55,460 nucleotides of DNA from Lachnospiraceae bacterium (lineage in GTDB: Bacteria > Bacillota > Clostridia > Lachnospirales > Lachnospiraceae): the NCBI GenBank assembly GCA_017634975.1, contig JAGBMJ010000123.1:1-55460 (forward strand), in the 5' to 3' direction. Shown piece after piece: positions 51,773 to 55,460 of this stretch; positions within the stretch are counted from its first letter, which is position 1; each line of letters opens with the position of its first letter. The notes under the pieces were generated by a model, which saw only the letters and a list, made by a program, of their open reading frames with translations, was not told the DNA's origin and searched no databases. The position numbers were made by a program, and so were the translations under genes.

Positions 51773-53944
51773 TTACATACCTGCCGGTTGCAGCATCCCG
51801 TTTACTACATCAAATGTGGCTCCATCATACGCAACCGACCCGGTATAGTCTTCCGCAAGCCTGCCATTAACTACGTAGAACCATGCTCCACTGTACTGTA
51901 CCGGTCCCGTGTACTGCGTCTGCACCTGTCCGTTCGCCAGATAATACCAGTCCGTTCCATCCGGATCCATACAGAGCCCGTTCGCCTCCGTAACGATCCG
52001 TCCTGCTGCAACAAAAAAGAGTCCGTCATTATAAGATACAAAATCCGAAAGAGACGTATCCAGTCTTCCGTTTTTCACATAAAACCATTCACCACCATAC
52101 ATGACCAGCCCGGTATGATCACAGACCTGACCGTGTGATAAGAAGTACCAGTCATTTCCATCCGGATCCGGCTGCAGACCGCTCACATCTGCCACTCTCC
52201 CGTTAGCAACCAGAAAGGATGCACCGCCATAGGGTACAAAACCGTATTTCTGTGTATCTATCGTTCCGTCATATCCATAATAATACCAAATACCATCCTC
52301 AGCCAGTTTCAGAGTATTCCTTACGATATCGATGTATTTCTCCGGCTGCTCTTCCGGATATTTCTCTTCTCTCCAATCTCCTTCCGAAGTTCCACCGGTG
52401 GTCCCGCTGCCGTTTGCTGTCGATGTTGCCACACTGCTGCCATTCAGATACAGCGTATAACTATCTCCCTCGGACAGTTCCGGTGAGGCAAACAGTACAT
52501 AATTTGCACTTTTCACCCCTTCTCCGGTAAAAAGTGTATTCCCGGATGCATCTTTGATCTCGATCGCAGTTCCTTTACTGATCGAGATGCTGCCGTTATC
52601 GGAAGTATTCATCCCACGTGGATTTCCCATGCCACTCATTCCGCCCGGTCCTGCGTTTCCTCCGCCAAATACAACATATTCTCCTTCTGATGGATTTTCT
52701 GCCATTCCGCTGTTACCGACAGCCAAAGCAGTAACACCATTCACAGAAAAGTCCGCGGGACGTTCATAATCCAATGGAGCATTATCCCCGCTCGAAGATC
52801 CATAAACCTCTGCCACACCACCGGTCAGGCTCAGGCTTCCGTTGGAATCCAGTCCGTCTCCGTCTGCATTTACATATAGATTTCCACCCGTTACATTGAT
52901 CGCAAAACTATAGTTACTCAGCTCACTGTTCGCCGCATTCACTCCGTCATCCGTACTCCTTACCGTGATATCTCCGGAATAGATATTTACCGTTGCACCT
53001 TCCAGTCCCTCACAGGATTCCGTGACATTTATCACAGGTCCATCACTGCTGTCTTGACTCCCGATTGTCAGTACCGCTTCCGAATGCACACCGTCATCCC
53101 CTGCTTTGATCGTACATTCTCCTCCGCGGATCGTCAGATCTCCCGTTGCCTGAATGGCATCCTCCGCACTGTCGATCACCAGGGTTCCTCCGTTCACGGT
53201 GATCGTACCGGCAGAGGCGGTATCACCTTCATCCGGCGAAGATTTCAGACCGTCTCCCTCTGCAGTCAGATTCAGATTGCCTCCGACTACGGTCACTGAA
53301 CCATCACAGGCCAATGCATTATTGGCTGCTTTGGCATATAGTGTAAAGCTGTCCTCCGAAGATTCCCCTACAATAATGCTGGCTTCCGCTCCGCCTTTGA
53401 TTCCATTCTTACAGTCACTTCCATCTGCATTCAGTATTCCGTCACCGCTGATCAACAGCGTTGAGCCGCTTTTTACTTTGATCGCAGCCCCTTCAAAAGC
53501 ATCCGCGGTTTCCGCATCCTCCGAGTTTTCATCTGCCGGATCTTCCAGATCGGTCAACGTATTGCTGCCGTCGATCACAAGCTTCACCTCTGCGGATTTT
53601 GCGATCACAAGAGGTGCTGTTTCGGAAGCGGTAAGATCCAGATCTGACAGGATCAGTATTACACCTTCCGTTCCCTTCTTCACCTTTATGCTTCCTTCGG
53701 AACATTTTCCCGTGATCCGGTAGGTTCCTGCGGCACTGATCGTCAGATCCGTCCCATCGATCTTATAGCCGTCTTCACTACCTTCCGCTTCGATCCCATC
53801 TTCCGAAAAAGTAAAACTGCTGTCATAGGTTCCTTCATACGCCTGGGCTGTAATTGCCGGTGTAAAAAACGATGCTGTCAGTGCACTCACACATGCCAAT
53901 CCACCAAGCCGCCTTCTGAAACCGTTAAAATCGTGATTCTTCAT
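51773..53944 (-). CDS. Secreted Cthe_2159-like carbohydrate-binding protein with wall-binding-like repeats
   Basis: This 723-residue protein starts with a signal peptide (GGLACVSALTASFFTPAITAQA). From about 40 to 460 it has the parallel-beta-helix repeats of the Cthe_2159/DUF4353 family: DGTDLTISAAGTYRITGKCS, LLISGDGILNADGSDCKNGI and LTAEGDGLKSSPDEGD with repeated DGV and DGL turns, and the glycine-methionine-rich GGGNAGPGGMSGMGNPRG end. The C-terminal 180 residues hold about eight repeats of the pattern WYYLANGQV, WFYVVNGRLAEDYTG, as in choline- or wall-binding modules. It may bind a polysaccharide such as pectin or cellulose at the cell surface. AGGAGGG precedes the ATG. Confidence 0.85.
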   Translation of the reverse strand: MKNHDFNGFRRRLGGLACVSALTASFFTPAITAQAYEGTYDSSFTFSEDGIEAEGSEDGYKIDGTDLTISAAGTYRITGKCSEGSIKVKKGTEGVILILSDLDLTASETAPLVIAKSAEVKLVIDGSNTLTDLEDPADENSEDAETADAFEGAAIKVKSGSTLLISGDGILNADGSDCKNGIKGGAEASIIVGESSEDSFTLYAKAANNALACDGSVTVVGGNLNLTAEGDGLKSSPDEGDTASAGTITVNGGTLVIDSAEDAIQATGDLTIRGGECTIKAGDDGVHSEAVLTIGSQDSSDGPVINVTESCEGLEGATVNIYSGDITVRSTDDGVNAANSELSNYSFAINVTGGNLYVNADGDGLDSNGSLSLTGGVAEVYGSSSGDNAPLDYERPADFSVNGVTALAVGNSGMAENPSEGEYVVFGGGNAGPGGMSGMGNPRGMNTSDNGSISISKGTAIEIKDASGNTLFTGEGVKSANYVLFASPELSEGDSYTLYLNGSSVATSTANGSGTTGGTSEGDWREEKYPEEQPEKYIDIVRNTLKLAEDGIWYYYGYDGTIDTQKYGFVPYGGASFLVANGRVADVSGLQPDPDGNDWYFLSHGQVCDHTGLVMYGGEWFYVKNGRLDTSLSDFVSYNDGLFFVAAGRIVTEANGLCMDPDGTDWYYLANGQVQTQYTGPVQYSGAWFYVVNGRLAEDYTGSVAYDGATFDVVNGMLQPAGM

Positions 53945-54075
53945 GATTTACCCTCCTGTATTCGCCGTTCATCCTTTTTGTTACAGGGAATCCTGCTTAT
54001 TCCCTATTGCAAAAACAGGATAACATCGAAAGATTAAACGAACATTAAAAAAACAGGAGAAAACCAAGGGGACGG

Positions 54076-54135
54076 AAAACCAGGGGGACGGACCTAGTGG
54101 TACTTCAGTACCACTAGGTCCGTCCCCCTGGTTTT
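54076..54135. repeat. Perfect 29-bp-arm palindrome (copy 2), likely terminator
   Basis: Arms 54076-54104 and 54107-54135 are perfect reverse complements around a TC loop. The arm core GGGGGACGGACCTAGTGGTA is identical to copy 1 at 2369-2432. A partial tandem start (CCAAGGGGACGG) precedes it at 54064-54075. It lies between the lipoprotein and the carbohydrate-binding gene, 25 bases from the former's stop. Confidence 0.9.
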
Positions 54136-54160
54136 ATGCTGCCCCGCTCAACCGGTATGT

Positions 54161-54757
54161 TTATTGAAACGGAGTAAGTTCGTATTTTCCTGCAGTGATG
54201 ATCCCGCCGCTGCCAACGATCTCAAAGGAATTGTTCTCCGAAGAATACTTCATCGCTTCCGTTTCCTTCGTCCCACCAAAGCTGGATTCTCTGATCAGCG
54301 TTCCGTTATCGCAAAGGTACATATAATCACCGTCGCCGCTGCTCATGATATGCGTCGCCCCAAAGTCGCTGTTCCATACGCACAGATCCAGAAACTGGGT
54401 CTGCGGAGCATCGTTGATCAGTCCGACCAGCAGTTCCTCTGCGCCGTCGCCATCCAGATCCTTCAGCAGGTATCCGAACTGATTGCTGCTGTCACGATAC
54501 TCCTCCGAACCGCTCATCACGGTCACTCCGGAAGTACGCTTCTCTCCGTCAGCACCGACAACATAGGCACTCGCCTGCATCGGCTCCATCACATTGTACT
54601 TTTCCGGATCCGCCTTATCCCATCCGTTTCTGACTGCGGTTCCAAAGTAAGCGATCGAGTCATTATACCAGTCCTTCGGTATTTTATTCTCATTTCCGCA
54701 GCCTGCGCATGCTGCCGCTGTCAATAACGCAGAAAGGACGATTACTGTTTTTTTCAT
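54161..54757 (-). CDS. Putative lipoprotein with calcium-like DxDGDG motif
   Basis: This 198-residue protein begins MKKTVIVLSALLTAAACAGC; a lipobox cysteine at about residue 16 or 19 makes it a lipoprotein. Most of the chain has no match I can name. LLKDLDGDGAEELLVGLIND carries a DLDGDGxxEL pattern typical of calcium-binding FG-GAP/EF-like sequences, and DAPQTQFLDLCVWNSDFG follows. GGGGGAAATGAG precedes the ATG at 54757. A broken copy of residues about 40-85 lies at 51621-51770. Confidence 0.75.
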   Translation of the reverse strand: MKKTVIVLSALLTAAACAGCGNENKIPKDWYNDSIAYFGTAVRNGWDKADPEKYNVMEPMQASAYVVGADGEKRTSGVTVMSGSEEYRDSSNQFGYLLKDLDGDGAEELLVGLINDAPQTQFLDLCVWNSDFGATHIMSSGDGDYMYLCDNGTLIRESSFGGTKETEAMKYSSENNSFEIVGSGGIITAGKYELTPFQ

Positions 54758-54803
54758 CTCATTTCCCCCACTTATTATAATATTTGTTATCAGCATTGAG
54801 AAC

Positions 54804-54833
54804 ATTATATATCCGCAGGAATCGTCTTTTCAA
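54804..54833 (-). promoter_or_regulatory. Sigma-A-type promoter of the lipoprotein gene
   Basis: On the minus strand TTGAAA (54828-54833) and TATAAT (54804-54809) are 18 bases apart, about 45 bases before the ATG at 54757. Confidence 0.65.
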
Positions 54834-54954
54834 CCAATTGCACTTTACTTCTATGCACCCGTCGGTTGCTGCAATAAAACCAATATCCTGACTCTGTGTC
54901 TTATGAATGAAAACAGCAGATCTTCTTGCTCCTTTTTCACGTGCGCGTTATCCC

Positions 54955-54983
54955 TTGACAGTCTTGTCCGTCTGATTTATATT
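54955..54983 (+). promoter_or_regulatory. Consensus sigma-A promoter facing the right edge
   Basis: TTGACA (54955-54960) and TATATT (54978-54983) are 17 bases apart. It drives a leader of about 140 bases to the ATG at 55132. I see nothing in 54834-54954. Confidence 0.65.
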
Positions 54984-54989
54984 GTTTTG

Positions 54990-55131
54990 CATAGGGCATC
55001 CGGCTTGATTAGTGTTTCGGTCGTAAGGAACTGTTCGTAAACGGCGGTTTTGGATTATAAATACTGTGGAATACCGTGAGCGGCGATCGTTTCCAGTTCA
55101 TACCGGTTAATGATATACAGGAGGTTTTTGG
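54990..55131 (+). other. Long transcribed leader, possibly structured
   Basis: About 140 bases lie between the promoter and the ATG at 55132. They contain GTCGTAAGG, CGTAAACGGCGG and CCGTGAGCGGCGATCG, but I cannot fit them to a known riboswitch; c-di-GMP types were considered and do not match. AGGAGG (55119-55124) sits seven bases before the ATG. Confidence 0.3.
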
Positions 55132-55287
55132 ATGTTTGAGCCCAAAAAAGGAACATGTTTTATGAGCATATTTTCAACCGTTCCTGTAGGATCACCGTTT
55201 TACTGTGGTATCATGATCCCTCCAAAATACTCCGGATGCCCCTGCTCATCCGTAAGGACAAACGCTCTGGGCTGGATCGTGATATAG
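55132..55287 (+). pseudogene. Gene start fused to foreign sequence (51-codon frame)
   Basis: A promoter, a leader and a perfect AGGAGG lead into ATG and about 18 codons (MFEPKKGTCFMSIFSTVP). From about 55190 the frame continues antisense to a PAS-like remnant and stops at 55285-55287. The regulatory start is fully formed while the coding part is not, which suggests that the original gene was cut off. A real 51-residue peptide cannot be excluded. Confidence 0.5.
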
Positions 55288-55371
55288 GTTCCGTCCGGCT
55301 TGCGCACTCTGTGTTTATACTGGGTCAATCACAAATTCTATGTGATGCCCATACCGCTGATCAGGCGGCAT
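55200..55371 (-). pseudogene. PAS-domain remnant with a frameshift
   Basis: On the minus strand 55200-55328 encodes HRVRKPDGTYITIQPRAFVL then TDEQGHPEYFGGIMIPQ and a stop, which looks like the PAC end of a PAS domain as seen in GGDEF/EAL proteins. The frame is closed upstream by a TGA at 55329-55331. A shifted frame further up (MPPDQRYGHHIEFVIDP, ATG at 55371) may continue it. No start signal is seen. Confidence 0.5.
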
Positions 55372-55460
55372 AGCACATTGACAGTTGCATAAAAAAGGAT
55401 CTTCCTTTACGATTGAGTTGCATCTTTGGCCGGATGTACAAACCCAATCAAGAGGAGGAT

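Noticed and set aside
54990-55131. c-di-GMP riboswitch in the leader at the right end
   Set aside because: The conserved core bases of class I and class II c-di-GMP riboswitches are not found; left as an unnamed leader.
1-55460. CRISPR array, tRNA or complete insertion sequence
   Set aside because: I saw no regular spacer-repeat pattern, no tRNA arm motifs and no complete transposase gene anywhere in the window.

Overview
This window looks like chromosomal DNA of a motile, rod-shaped Gram-positive anaerobe of the Clostridia, most likely a Lachnospiraceae member. The evidence is a large Firmicute-type SRP RNA, an mbl-flhO-flhP gene order like that of Bacillus, a YvyF-ComFC-RecD2 block, a CdaA/YbbR c-di-AMP operon, strong AGGAGG ribosome binding sites and consensus sigma-A promoters. 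The family assignment is inference. Base composition is near 50% GC, except for a visibly AT-rich toxin-antitoxin patch at about 45.6-47.1 kb.

Layout. (1) 1-2.4 kb: the start of a gene leaving the left edge, and a methyl-accepting chemotaxis protein. (2) 2.4-24.5 kb: a long minus-strand surface-glycan locus. In transcription order it has a GDP-fucose synthase, two membrane proteins, a GT2, a polyprenyl-phosphate sugar transferase, a Wzz-like chain-length protein with a degenerate kinase-like tail, a GT2, an EpsG/Wzy-like polymerase, a run of GT2 and GT4 glycosyltransferases, a GT52/polysialyltransferase-like protein and a PglK-like ABC flippase. After these come the SRP RNA gene, a small membrane protein and two very large multi-spanning membrane proteins, one with the DUF2298 'YYY' signature. 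(3) 24.5-28.1 kb: YuiD (plus strand) converging on ptsH-leuA-rfbD. (4) 28.1-35.5 kb: minus-strand recD2-comFC-yvyF-like genes, then two membrane proteins, cdaA and cdaR. (5) 35.5-38.9 kb: mbl-flhO/flgF-flhP/flgG-flgJ(N). (6) 39-45.5 kb: uvrA with a good LexA (DinR) box, a zinc-ribbon membrane protein, an AIM24-family protein and uvrB. (7) 45.5-47.1 kb: two divergent toxin-antitoxin pairs. (8) 47.2-55.5 kb: a 1416-residue protein of no recognised family, a secreted Cthe_2159-like carbohydrate-binding protein, a lipoprotein plus a broken copy of part of it, and a scarred right end with gene remnants.

How the genes work together. The glycan genes can together prime (sugar transferase), build (several GTs), flip (PglK-like ABC), polymerise (EpsG-like) and size (Wzz-like) a surface polymer, with deoxysugar supply partly visible (Fcl, RfbD). 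The CdaA/CdaR genes make and control c-di-AMP. Mbl and the flagellar rod genes link cell shape and motility.

The most unusual items are a near-identical perfect palindrome (29-31 bp arms) found at both ends of the window, the 1416-residue orphan protein, the degenerate kinase tail on the Wzz-like protein, a conserved-looking membrane partner beside cdaA, a structured repeat grown from the tail of flgG, and several gene-remnant scars at the right end. All calls rest on reading the sequence only; no database search was run.
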